From the NCBI RefSeq assembly GCF_023169945.1, contig NZ_AP025591.1, forward strand, positions 6,656,546 through 6,720,545: DNA of 64,000 nucleotides. Reading direction: 5' to 3'. The notes below the pieces were generated by a model. The model was not told the origin of the DNA, ran no database searches, and saw only the letters and a program-made list of their open reading frames with translations. Shown piece after piece: positions 50,308-59,891 of this stretch. The position numbers and the translations under genes were made by a program. This DNA comes from Anaeromyxobacter oryzae (GTDB lineage: Bacteria > Myxococcota > Myxococcia > Myxococcales > Anaeromyxobacteraceae). Positions within the stretch are counted from its first letter, which is position 1. Each line of letters opens with the position of its first letter.

Positions 50308-50727
50308 CCCGGCGGCTCGCGCGGCGCCCGAGCGGGATCGAGCCCTGTTCACGGTGCGTTACGTGCGATCCACTGCGGGCTGCCGGAGATCGCGGCGCTC
50401 TCGCGGGGGCGCGCCGCCGTCGAGAAGCTCAGCACCCGCGCGCCGGGGCCTCGCGGGTGCCCCTGTGGCGCCGCGGGGTTGCGCGAGATGGGGGGCGGAT
50501 GGGGAGTTCCTCGACGGCGTTGACGTCCTCGACGCGGCAGCGCGGCGCAGCGGAGGCACGAGGAGCGACGATACGTCGCGAGAGGACGAGCCCGTTCGAG
50601 CCCGGGCTCGCTTCACGAGCCCCGCGCTCGGAGCGAACGGGGGCTGGTGCGACCGGCGCGCGCGCTGCGGCGTTCGCGCGTGCGGATCCGGCCGGAGGAG
50701 AGGGTGCCGCGCGCGACAGCGCGCGGG
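50308..50727. other. Intergenic region between the NtrC-type regulator and the respiratory operon
   Basis: About 420 bases with no convincing gene. It contains inverted repeats (GCACCCGCG at 50432-50440 with CGCGGGTGC at 50452-50460, and a longer imperfect CCCGTTCG...CGAACGGG structure around 50590-50640). These could be activator-binding sites upstream of the sigma-54 promoter or the regulator's transcript end. Confidence 0.45.
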
Positions 50728-52128
<1,401 letters not shown>

Positions 52129-52129
52129 G

Positions 52130-52669
52130 TCACGGCCCTCCCACCTTCAGCTCCTCGAGCCGCGCCCGGCACTCCGGGCACAGCGCGGGGTCCTTCGCGT
52201 CAACGTCCTTCACGCCCGCCGAGCGGGACATCACGCAGTGCGGGGTGCCGCAGTGCAGCAGTCCGAACGCGTGGCCCACCTCGTGGAGCGCCTCCTTCTC
52301 GAGCCGCTCGACGAGGCGCGGCCTCCCGGCCGCGTCCGGCCCTTCCACGAGGCGCGCGGTCGACACCACCGCCGCCGCGCCGCCGAGCTGAGCCTCCCCG
52401 AACACGTAGGTGAGGATCGGGATGAACAGGTCGCGGTCGGTGACGCCGAGGACCTTGCCGGCGCCGGGCCCCGCCTCGAGGAGCCACCGCAGGATCGCTC
52501 CCGACGCGTGCTGGCGGCGGCGCGCATCGTAGGCGTGGCGGGGACGCTCCGGCGACTCCCACAGCGCGGCCGGCGTCCGGAACGCGGCCGAGAGGCGCGC
52601 CGCGACGTGCTCGAGGGCCGCCCGGTCCGCCTCCGCCTCGCCGATCCACCAGATGAAGATCCGCGCCAT
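52130..52669 (-). CDS. Archaemetzincin (M54) family zinc metallopeptidase
   Basis: 179 residues. The C-terminal half carries the full family signature: HEVGHAFGLLHC (HEXXHXXGXXHC), then C-X4-C-VM and a distal CPEC. The first three His bind catalytic zinc and the four Cys a structural zinc. The N-terminal half (FIWWIGEAEADRAALEHVAA, VTDRDLFIPILTYVFGEA) fits the family. No signal peptide, so cytosolic. The start directly follows the kinase stop, and the NtrC gene begins one base after its stop. Substrate and role in signalling are unknown. Confidence 0.9.
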   Translation of the reverse strand: MARIFIWWIGEAEADRAALEHVAARLSAAFRTPAALWESPERPRHAYDARRRQHASGAILRWLLEAGPGAGKVLGVTDRDLFIPILTYVFGEAQLGGAAAVVSTARLVEGPDAAGRPRLVERLEKEALHEVGHAFGLLHCGTPHCVMSRSAGVKDVDAKDPALCPECRARLEELKVGGP

Positions 52670-54433
52670 TCATTGCGCCTTCCCGCCCGCCGCCCGCGCG
52701 TCCGACTTCGGCGGGATCCGGATCGCGACCCGCGTCCCCTTCCCCGGCTCGCTCTGGATCTCGATGCGCCCGCCGTGGCGCTCGACGATGCCGTAGACGA
52801 CCGAGAGGCCGAGCCCGGTGCCGCGCTCCTTCGTCGTGAAGAACGGATCGAAGATCTTCGACAGGTGATCGGGCGGGATGCCCGGGCCGGTGTCCGTGAA
52901 GGCCAGCTCCACCCACCTGCCATCCTCGACGAGGCCGGTCTCGATCGAGAGCCGGCCGCCGCGCCCCATGGCCTCGCACGCGTTCATCACGACGTTCACG
53001 CAGGCCTGGCGCAGCTGGCCGAAGTCGCCGAGCACCGGCGGCACCGTCCCGAGGCGCTTCTCGAGCGTCACGTTCTGGATGTGGATCTGGTTCGACAGGA
53101 GCTGCAGCCCCTCGTCGACGACCGCGTTCACGTCCGTGTCCTTGAGCGTGATCGGGCGCTCGCGGGCGAAGTCGAGGAGGTTGCGCACGATGGCGCTGCA
53201 CCGCTCCGTCTCGCGCTGCACGAGCAGCAGGTTCTTCACGAGCACCTTCCGCGTCGCCTCGTCCGGCGTGCCCTGGTCGAGGGTGCGGACGATGAGCTTC
53301 GCGAACGTGAGGATGCCTGCGAGCGGGTTGTTGATCTCGTGGGCGATCGACGCCGAGAGCTTCCCGAGGCTCGTGAGCTTCTCGGTCCGGACGAGCTGAT
53401 CCTGCGCCGCGCGAAGCGCCGCGGTGCGCTCCTCGACCTGGTGCTCGAGGTTCGACATGAGCCGATCCAGCTCTCGCTTCGTGGTGCGGAGCGAGCGCGT
53501 CATGTCGTTGAACGAGGCCGCCAGGATCCCGAGCTCGCCGCTCCAGGTGACGGGGATCTCGAGCTCGAGCTGATCCCGCGCGACCCTCCGCGTCGCCTGG
53601 ACGAGCGCCGCCACGGGGCGCATCAGGAAGTGGCGCGTGAAGAGCCAGACGAACAGCGCGAGGATCCCCGCGGCGGCCGCGGCGGCGCCGATCGAGCGCC
53701 AGCGGAACCCCTGCGTCTGCGCGTCGAGGCGCGCGAGCGAGACGTCGAGGTCGATGACCCCGAGCACCTTCCGATCCGGCGGGTGCGCGTGGCAGGAGGC
53801 GGTCGCGCAGGAGTCCTCGTTGTAGAGCGGCGTGACGATCCCGAGCACGCGGTGGCCTTGGCCGACGAACACCCGGCTGCGCACCTTCGCGTCGACGTGG
53901 CGGAGCGGCTCCCCGTCTGCGTGGCACCCCGAGCAACCCTCCGCCTTCCGGTCGACCTGGGCGCCCACGTCGCCGGGCACCGTCGAGAAGGTCACGCGGC
54001 CGTCGCCGTCGAGCATCCGGATCCGCTCGATCCCGGGCTGCCGCGCGATGTCCTGCATGATCAGGTACGCGTCCCCGCGCCGGTCCTGGAGCATGGCGCG
54101 GTGGAGCGCGTTGCGGACCGTCTGGCTCAAGAGGTCGGACTCGTCGACGACCTGGTCGACGAGGTGGCGCTGGACCGCGATCTCCGCGAGAAAGAACGCG
54201 GCGACCGTGCCCATCGCCACGGCCGCGACGAGAGCGTACAGCTTGGTCGAGAGCCGCTGCCGCCACGGGAGCTCGAACCCGATCGCGCCGAGCGACGAGG
54301 GGACGATCGCGCTCGCGAGACGCGCGAGGGCGCGCTGCTCCTCCGGCGAGCGGACGGGCTCCACCACGCGCGGCTGCGGACCCGGAGGTCCGGCCCGCTC
54401 GGGCCCGGCAGATGGTCCAGCGGACGCGGCCAA
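52670..54433 (-). CDS. Membrane histidine kinase with two periplasmic heme c motifs
   Basis: 587 residues, probably from a TTG at 54433 behind GGGGGAGGG. TM1 is about 64-88. The periplasmic sensor domain (about 90-250) holds CSGCH (167-171) and CATASCH (209-215, CX4CH), so up to two covalent hemes. TM2 is about 252-272, then HAMP and a coiled coil. HisKA has SIAHEINNPLAG with His365, and the HATPase has NACEAMG, DTGPGIP and GTGLGLSVVYG. Operon partner of the NtrC-type regulator. Likely senses redox state, O2 or NO in the periplasm; the ligand is inferred only from the heme motifs. Confidence 0.88.
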   Translation of the reverse strand: MAASAGPSAGPERAGPPGPQPRVVEPVRSPEEQRALARLASAIVPSSLGAIGFELPWRQRLSTKLYALVAAVAMGTVAAFFLAEIAVQRHLVDQVVDESDLLSQTVRNALHRAMLQDRRGDAYLIMQDIARQPGIERIRMLDGDGRVTFSTVPGDVGAQVDRKAEGCSGCHADGEPLRHVDAKVRSRVFVGQGHRVLGIVTPLYNEDSCATASCHAHPPDRKVLGVIDLDVSLARLDAQTQGFRWRSIGAAAAAAGILALFVWLFTRHFLMRPVAALVQATRRVARDQLELEIPVTWSGELGILAASFNDMTRSLRTTKRELDRLMSNLEHQVEERTAALRAAQDQLVRTEKLTSLGKLSASIAHEINNPLAGILTFAKLIVRTLDQGTPDEATRKVLVKNLLLVQRETERCSAIVRNLLDFARERPITLKDTDVNAVVDEGLQLLSNQIHIQNVTLEKRLGTVPPVLGDFGQLRQACVNVVMNACEAMGRGGRLSIETGLVEDGRWVELAFTDTGPGIPPDHLSKIFDPFFTTKERGTGLGLSVVYGIVERHGGRIEIQSEPGKGTRVAIRIPPKSDARAAGGKAQ

Positions 54434-54754
54434 TCACCCTCCCCCTGCGGGAAACGGCAGCACGCACGCGCTTCGGGATCATCTGTAAGTCCGTGAGCGG
54501 CGGCCGGCATTGGCCTGCATCAACGATTGTTCAATATTTCGACGCGCGATCAGCAGGTGTTGAGACGTGCATTGCGCGAAATTGCACAGGGGGCGGGTGA
54601 GGAACGAGGGAGAGCCGCGGCCGAGTGTCGCGGCGAGCGTTCCCGGGACGCGGCCCGATGCCCCGCTCCTCTCGCAGCCGGCGGCCGTGCGGCCAGGCGA
54701 GCGGGGGGAGCGCCACATTGACGCAGGGACCTTTCCTGCTACCCTCGCCGGCCC
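54434..54754. other. Divergent intergenic region upstream of the heme-motif kinase and purU
   Basis: 321 bases without a gene. The stretch 54510-54590 is distinctly AT-rich (TTGTTCAATATTTCG) and probably holds the kinase operon promoter. The purU promoter at 54718-54745 is listed separately. Confidence 0.5.
54718..54745 (+). promoter_or_regulatory. Possible housekeeping promoter giving a leaderless purU mRNA
   Basis: TTGACG and TACCCT are separated by 16 bases. The predicted start point falls at or just before the GTG at 54755, and no ribosome-binding site precedes that GTG. Confidence 0.4.
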
Positions 54755-55615
54755 GTGACCGACTCCCGCGCCATCCTCCTCGTCCAGTGCCCCGACCGGC
54801 CCGGCATCGTTGCCGCCATCTCCAGCTTCCTGTTCCGCCACGGCGCGAACATCATCGACTTCGAGCAGCACACGTCGGAGGACGAGGGCGGCGTCTACTT
54901 CACCAGGCTCGAGTTCCAGACGGAGCGGATCGACCTCCCGCTCGAGGACCTGAAGGCCGCCTTCGCGCTCGACGTCGCGAAGCCCTTCGCGATGGAGTGG
55001 CGGCTGACGCTCGCGGCGGAGCGGAAGCGGGTCGCGGTCCTCGTCTCGAAGCACGATCACGCGCTCCTCGAGCTGCTCTGGACCTGGAAGCGCGGAGACC
55101 TCCGCGCCGACGTGTCGCTCGTCATCTCGAACCATCAGGACCTGCGCGCGTCCGTGGAGTCGTTCGGCGTCCCGTTCGTGCACGTGCCGAACTCGAAGGA
55201 CGCGCGACCGGAGGCCGAGGCGCGGATGGCCGAGCTGCTCGACGGGAAGGCGGACCTCCTCGTCCTCGCGCGCTACATGCAGATCGTCTCGCCGGAGTTC
55301 GTCGCGCGCTGGCCGCGCCGCATCATCAACATCCACCACTCGTTCCTCCCCGCCTTCGTCGGCGCGGACCCGTACCGGCAGGCCTACGACCGCGGCGTGA
55401 AGATCGTCGGCGCGACCGCGCACTACGTGACCGCCGAGCTGGACGCCGGGCCGATCATCGAGCAGGACGTCGGGCGCGTCTCCCACCGCGACTCCGTCGA
55501 CGACCTGAAGCACCTCGGCCGCGATCTGGAGCGGCGCGTCCTCGCGCGCGCGGTGAAGTGGCACTGCGAGGATCGCATCATCGTGCACGGCAACAAGACG
55601 GTGGTGTTTAGTTGA
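54755..55615 (+). CDS. purU: Formyltetrahydrofolate deformylase
   Basis: 286 residues, the usual length. N-terminal ACT-type domain (VQCPDRPGIVAAISSFLFRHGANIID), then a formyltransferase fold with the catalytic region INIHHSFLPAFVGADPYRQAYDRGVK, GATAHYVTAELDAGPIIEQD and the conserved Asn-His-Asp set. Hydrolyses 10-formyl-THF to formate and THF, balancing one-carbon pools. The GTG start has no ribosome-binding site but lies right after a possible promoter. Divergent from the heme-motif kinase operon and followed by repeat copy B. Confidence 0.95.
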   Translation: MTDSRAILLVQCPDRPGIVAAISSFLFRHGANIIDFEQHTSEDEGGVYFTRLEFQTERIDLPLEDLKAAFALDVAKPFAMEWRLTLAAERKRVAVLVSKHDHALLELLWTWKRGDLRADVSLVISNHQDLRASVESFGVPFVHVPNSKDARPEAEARMAELLDGKADLLVLARYMQIVSPEFVARWPRRIINIHHSFLPAFVGADPYRQAYDRGVKIVGATAHYVTAELDAGPIIEQDVGRVSHRDSVDDLKHLGRDLERRVLARAVKWHCEDRIIVHGNKTVVFS

Positions 55616-55617
55616 AA

Positions 55618-55749
55618 GCGAGGGCTGCGCCCTCGCCCCGCCGGCAGAGCCGGCGGGGCCCCACTCCTGCTGCGCGGGGCCCGTGACCGCTCGCGCCCGC
55701 TTTCGCGGGCGCGCGAGCGGTCCCCACGCGGAGGGGCTGCGCCCCTCCC
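55618..55749 (+). repeat. Structured extragenic repeat, copy B
   Basis: Four successive hairpins: GCGAGGGC-TGC-GCCCTCGC, CCCCGCCGGC-AGA-GCCGGCGGGG, a long GACCGCTCGCG...CGCGAGCGGTC stem, and GGAGGGGC-TGC-GCCCCTCC. Same order and core sequence as 12101-12233. Begins two bases after the purU stop, so it may also end that transcript. Confidence 0.65.
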
Positions 55750-55839
55750 TGCGTCCGCTCGCCCGCTGAAGTCGCTCGTCCGGCCCGGCGAGCGCGTTCG
55801 ACGCCCCCGCCTCACCTTTCCGCGAGGAAGGAGGCGTCC

Positions 55840-56184
55840 GTGGCGGCCCGCACCCTCAACCTGATGCTCGCGCTGTGGCTGTTCTTCTCGGCGTTCGTCT
55901 GGCAGCGCACGGCGCCCTCCATGGCGAACGCCTGGATCCTCGGGATCGTCGTCTCCGCCGTGTCGGTCGCGAGCATGCTGCGGAAGGTGTGGCTGCGGTA
56001 CGTGAACACCGCCCTGTCCGCCTGGCTGCTCGCGTCGGCGTTCCTCCTCCCGCAGCGGTCCTCGCTCGCGGTCTGGAACGACGTGGCGGTCGCCCTCGCG
56101 ATGCTGGCGGTCTCCCTGGTTCCGGGCTCGCTGTACGCGCGGACCGAGCTGCGCCGGCGCCAGCCGGCGGCCGCGGAGGCCTGA
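55840..56184 (+). CDS. SPW-repeat-like small membrane protein
   Basis: 114 residues from a GTG with a strong site (AAGGAGG). Four transmembrane helices arranged as two similar halves (NLMLALWLFFSAFVWQ...NAWILGIVVSAVSVASM and NTALSAWLLASAFLLPQ...VWNDVAVALAMLAVSLV). This is the SPW-repeat pattern, although the SPW triplets themselves read SAF. Function of the family unknown. Stands between repeat copy B and hemF on the same strand. Confidence 0.7.
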   Translation: MAARTLNLMLALWLFFSAFVWQRTAPSMANAWILGIVVSAVSVASMLRKVWLRYVNTALSAWLLASAFLLPQRSSLAVWNDVAVALAMLAVSLVPGSLYARTELRRRQPAAAEA

Positions 56185-56237
56185 CCGCTCCCCGCGCGGG
56201 AGGTGCACGGACGCGCGCCCCGCGCCAAGTCGAGCCC

Positions 56238-57146
56238 GTGCCCACCTCCGCGCCCCCCGAGCTCCTCGACCGGCTGCGCCTCGGGATGGCGGAGGCGGTC
56301 CGCGCGCTGCAGGACGAGATCTGCGCCGCGCTCGAGCGGATCGACGGCCGCGGTCGCTTCGCGCGGGACGCCTGGGACCGGCCCGGCGGCGGGGGCGGTG
56401 TCTCCCGCGTCCTGCAGGACGGCGCGGTCTTCGAGAAGGCGGGCGTGAACGTGTCGGACGTGCACGGCGAGCTCGCTCCCGACCTCGCGCGCAAGGTGCA
56501 GGGCGAAGGCGCGGCGTTCGCCGCCGTCGGCCTCTCGGTGGTCGTCCACCCGGTGAGCCCGATGGTCCCCACGGCGCACGCGAACGTCCGGTTCCTCCGG
56601 CGCGGGGCCGCCGGGTGGTTCGGCGGAGGCGCGGACCTCACGCCCTACTACCTGTTCGAGGAGGACTGCCGTCACTTCCACGAGGCGCTCCGCGACGCCT
56701 GCGAGCAGCACGAGCCAGGCAGCTACGCGCGTCACAAGCGAACCGCCGACGCGTACTTCCTCGTCCGGCACCGCGGCGAGCACCGCGGCGTCGGCGGCAT
56801 CTTCTACGAGGACCTCGGCGGCGATCTCGTGCGCGAGCTCGAGCTCTCGCGCGCCGTCGGCCGTGCGTTCCTGGACGCGTACCTCCCCGTCGTCGAGCGC
56901 CGGAAGGACCTCCCCTACGGCGACGCGGAGCGGCGCTGGCAGGAGATCCGCCGCGGCCGGTACGTCGAGTTCAACCTGGTTCACGATCGCGGGACGGTGT
57001 TCGGGCTCGAGACGGGCGGGCGGATCGAGTCGATCCTGATGTCGCTGCCGCCGCGCGTGCGGTGGGTCTACGACGACCACCCCGCGCCGGGCAGCCGCGA
57101 GGCCGCGCTCCTCGACGTGCTCCGGAAGCCGCGCGACTGGGCGTGA
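56238..57146 (+). CDS. hemF: Oxygen-dependent coproporphyrinogen III oxidase
   Basis: 302 residues. Family motifs are complete: GGGGVSRVLQDGAVFEKAGVN, HANVRFL, WFGGGADLTPYYLFEEDC, HHFH-type region CRHFHEAL, GGIFYEDL, RRGRYVEFNLVHDRGTVFGL and SILMSLPP. Converts coproporphyrinogen III to protoporphyrinogen IX using O2. Its presence shows that the organism makes heme aerobically as well, fitting a facultative anaerobe with high heme demand. GTG start with a weak ribosome-binding site. Confidence 0.96.
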   Translation: MPTSAPPELLDRLRLGMAEAVRALQDEICAALERIDGRGRFARDAWDRPGGGGGVSRVLQDGAVFEKAGVNVSDVHGELAPDLARKVQGEGAAFAAVGLSVVVHPVSPMVPTAHANVRFLRRGAAGWFGGGADLTPYYLFEEDCRHFHEALRDACEQHEPGSYARHKRTADAYFLVRHRGEHRGVGGIFYEDLGGDLVRELELSRAVGRAFLDAYLPVVERRKDLPYGDAERRWQEIRRGRYVEFNLVHDRGTVFGLETGGRIESILMSLPPRVRWVYDDHPAPGSREAALLDVLRKPRDWA

Positions 57147-57171
57147 GGCCTCTCGCGCGGCCCGCGCTGCG

Positions 57172-58173
57172 CTACGAGGCGCTCGTCCGTCGAGCGGCCG
57201 GCGCCCCGTCGCGTCCAGGCGGCGCTCCGCCCGCCGCGTGCCCGCCGCCGCGCGCCAGATCGCGCGTCTTCCGGAGCGACACGGCGATGGACCCGCCGAG
57301 CAGCGCCCCGACCACCCCGAGCGACACGGCCGAGGGGACGTGCACCCACGCCGACAGCGTCATCTTGAGGCCGATGAAGACGAGCACGAGCGCGAGCCCG
57401 ACCTTGAGGAACTCGAACCGGCCGAGGAGCGACGCCATCGCGAAGTAGAGCGACCGGAGCCCGAGGATCGCGAAGATGTTGGACGTGAACACGATGAACG
57501 GGTCGAGGGTCACGCCGAAGATGGCGGGGATCGAGTCGAGCGCGAAGACGACGTCCGACACCTCGATGAGCGCCAGCGCGAGGAAGAGCGGCGTCGCGAC
57601 GTGCCGGCCGGCCTCCCGGACGAAGAAGTGGTGACCCTCGATGCGGGTCGTCGCAGGGACGACGCGACGGATGACGCGGAACGCCCAGCTCCGCGACGGA
57701 TCGTGCTCGGCCTCGGAGTGCCTCAGCAGGCGCACGCCCGTGACGACGAGGAACGCGCCGAACACGTAGACGAGCCAGCCGAACCGCTGGAGCAGCGCGC
57801 TGCCGCCGAGGATCATCCCGGCGCGCAGCACGAGCGCGGAGAGGATGCCCCAGAAGAGCACGCGGTGCTGGTAGCGCGGCGGGATGCGAAAGGACGCGAA
57901 GACCAGGACGAAGACGAAGAGGTTGTCGACCGAGAGCGACTTCTCGATGAGGTAGCCGGTGAGGTACTCGACGGCGCGGTCGCCGCCGTAGCGCCAGCCG
58001 ATGAAGCCGCAGAACGCGAGCGAGAGGACGATCCAGACGACGGTCCACGACAGCGCCTCGCGCGCCGTGATCGCGCGGTCCTTGCGGTGGAACACCCCCA
58101 GGTCGAGGGCGAGCAGCGCGAGGACGAGCGCCAGGAAGCCGCCCCACAGCCAGGGAGTGCCGATGCCGTCCAT
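57172..58173 (-). CDS. TerC-family integral membrane protein
   Basis: 333 residues with about nine transmembrane helices. TerC/Alx hallmarks: EKSLSVDNLFVFVLVFASFRIP and IEVSDVVFALDSIPAIFGVT, each with conserved acidic residues inside helices, and FTSNIFAILGLRSLYFA. Such proteins are linked to metal-ion (manganese) homeostasis and metal loading of exported proteins. The last 40 residues are a disordered Gly/Ala/Arg tail. Divergent from the LysR-type gene, which may control it. Confidence 0.9.
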   Translation of the reverse strand: MDGIGTPWLWGGFLALVLALLALDLGVFHRKDRAITAREALSWTVVWIVLSLAFCGFIGWRYGGDRAVEYLTGYLIEKSLSVDNLFVFVLVFASFRIPPRYQHRVLFWGILSALVLRAGMILGGSALLQRFGWLVYVFGAFLVVTGVRLLRHSEAEHDPSRSWAFRVIRRVVPATTRIEGHHFFVREAGRHVATPLFLALALIEVSDVVFALDSIPAIFGVTLDPFIVFTSNIFAILGLRSLYFAMASLLGRFEFLKVGLALVLVFIGLKMTLSAWVHVPSAVSLGVVGALLGGSIAVSLRKTRDLARGGGHAAGGAPPGRDGAPAARRTSAS

Positions 58174-58247
58174 CCGCTCTCATGTACCCGCGCGGCCGGC
58201 TGGAGGGGGTTAGAAAGTTTCGCAACCTGAGTTAGATTTTTCCTCGC
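58174..58247. promoter_or_regulatory. Short divergent promoter region, terC-family/nhaR
   Basis: 74 bases between two divergent starts. The segment TTAGAAAGTTTCGCAACCTG and the following GTTAGATTTTTCC are AT-rich for this genome and likely contain both promoters and a LysR-type site. No exact dyad is visible. Confidence 0.4.
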
Positions 58248-59153
58248 ATGGAGTGGCTCAACTACCACCACCTCTTCTACTTCTGGACCGTCGCGCGCGC
58301 GGGCAGCATCGCGAAGGCCAGCCAGGAGCTGCGGCTCGCGCAGCCCACGATCTCGAACCAGCTCAAGACGCTGGAGGCGAACCTCGGCGTGAAGCTGCTC
58401 GAGCGCCAGGGACGGCGGCTCGTGCTGACGGACGCCGGGCGGACCGTGGTCCGCTTCGCCGACGACATCTTCCGCACCGGGCAGGAGCTGCAGCGCGCGG
58501 TGAAGGGCCTCCCGACCGGCCAGCGGCTGCGCCTCGTCGCCGGCGTCGCGGACGTCATCCCGAAGCGGATGGCGGCGCTCCTCCTCCAGCCGGCGGTGGA
58601 CGCGCACCCCGACCTGACGCTCGTCTGCCGCGAGGGCCCGCTCCCGCAGCTCCTCGCGGCGCTGGCCATCCACGAGCTCGACGTGGTGATCGCGGACGTC
58701 CCCGCCTCCGAGGACGTGAAGGTGAAGGCGTTCAACCACAAGCTCGGGGACTGCGGGACGACGTTCTTCGCCGCGAAGCGGCTCGCGCACCTCAAGAAGG
58801 GCTTCCCGCGCTCGCTCGAGGGCGCGCCGGCCCTCCTCCCGGCGGAGGGCACCGCCTTCCGGCGCGGGCTCGACGCGTGGCTCGGCGGCCTCGGGCTCCG
58901 CCCCTTCGTCGCGGGCGAGTTCGACGACAGCGCGCTCATGAAGGCGTTCGGTGCGCGCGGCCTCGGGGTGTTCGCCGCGCCCCGCGTGCTCGAGGACGAC
59001 ATCGTCGCGCAGTACGACGTGTCCGTCATCGGCCGCGCCGAGGAGGTCCGCGAGACGTACTACGCGATCACCGTCGAGCGGCGGCTCCGGCACCCCGCGG
59101 TCGCCGCGATCGCCGAGACCGCGCGCGACGCGATCTTCGGCACCGCGGCTTGA
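58248..59153 (+). CDS. nhaR: LysR-family transcriptional activator, NhaR type
   Basis: 301 residues. N-terminal winged HTH with the NhaR signature MEWLNYHHLFYFWTVARAGS, then LRLAQPTISNQLKTLEANLG. The substrate-binding domain retains VVIADVPASEDVKVKAFNH and LPAEGTAFRRGLDAWL. NhaR responds to sodium or pH and activates antiporter genes; here its neighbour is a TerC-family gene rather than an antiporter. A single start codon is clear. Confidence 0.9.
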   Translation: MEWLNYHHLFYFWTVARAGSIAKASQELRLAQPTISNQLKTLEANLGVKLLERQGRRLVLTDAGRTVVRFADDIFRTGQELQRAVKGLPTGQRLRLVAGVADVIPKRMAALLLQPAVDAHPDLTLVCREGPLPQLLAALAIHELDVVIADVPASEDVKVKAFNHKLGDCGTTFFAAKRLAHLKKGFPRSLEGAPALLPAEGTAFRRGLDAWLGGLGLRPFVAGEFDDSALMKAFGARGLGVFAAPRVLEDDIVAQYDVSVIGRAEEVRETYYAITVERRLRHPAVAAIAETARDAIFGTAA

Positions 59154-59268
59154 GCGGACGCTGGACCGTCGTTTTTCGAATCGATCGCTCGATCATTTCC
59201 TATTAGACGCAGCATCGCCGCCGCTTATCTCTTCCCCAGCCGCGCCCCGCGGCGGAGAGGAGACGGCG

Positions 59269-59523
59269 ATGAACGAGCGACTTCCCCCGACCCACGAGCC
59301 CTGGCTCTCCCGGCGACACTGGCGACGCCTCGTCGAGGCGTACGCCGCGGGCCGCATCACGCGGGCGGAGCTCTCCGCGCTGAAGCGGCGGCTCGCCCGC
59401 GTCCGCACGCGCTCCGCGAGCCGGCCTCCGCCGGTGCTCCGGCTGGTGCCCGGCGGCGGCGGACCCGGGATCGCCGCTCCCGCTCCGGTTCCCTTCTCCC
59501 CCAATCCTCTGGAGGCCGCATGA
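59269..59523 (+). CDS. Small basic hypothetical protein
   Basis: 84 residues; GGAGAGGAGA ribosome-binding site and an AT-rich stretch with TATTAG upstream support it as a gene. The N-terminal half is strongly basic and helical (SRRHWRRLVEAYAAGRITRA, then ELSALKRRLARVRTR). The C-terminal half is a Pro/Gly-rich tail. No family recognised. Could be a small nucleic-acid-binding protein; unproven. Confidence 0.45.
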   Translation: MNERLPPTHEPWLSRRHWRRLVEAYAAGRITRAELSALKRRLARVRTRSASRPPPVLRLVPGGGGPGIAAPAPVPFSPNPLEAA

Positions 59524-59569
59524 AGGACAGCTCGAGACGGGGGCTCGGGTCCTGCGTTATCTACGAGCC

Positions 59570-59833
59570 ATGGCCGTTCCCAAGGTGACCGTCTACACGA
59601 AGCACAACTGCCCGTACTGCGTCCGCGCCAAGCGGCTCCTCGAGAAGAAGGGCGTCGCGTTCGAGGAGATCGACGTCGAGGGCGACGACGCGCTCCGGAC
59701 GTGGCTCCGCGAGAAGACCGGCCAGATGACGGTCCCGCAGGTGTTCGTGGGGGAACGCTCCCTGGGTGGCTTCTCGGACGTCGACGCGCTGGACCGGCAG
59801 GGACGCCTCGATCCCATCCTGCGCGGGGACTGA
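59570..59833 (+). CDS. grxC: Glutaredoxin 3-type dithiol glutaredoxin
   Basis: 87 residues. Redox motif CPYC at 14-17 (YTKHNCPYCVRAKRLL), cis-proline loop TVPQVFVG and the glutathione-binding GGFSDVDAL. Cytosolic thiol-disulfide oxidoreductase. A TTATCT box lies a few bases before the ATG and no ribosome-binding site is visible, so the message may be nearly leaderless. Confidence 0.95.
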   Translation: MAVPKVTVYTKHNCPYCVRAKRLLEKKGVAFEEIDVEGDDALRTWLREKTGQMTVPQVFVGERSLGGFSDVDALDRQGRLDPILRGD

Positions 59834-59891
59834 GCGCGACCCGTCCGTTCCCTGCGCGCGCGGGGTGAGCCTCGTACGGCTAGGTCGCGAC

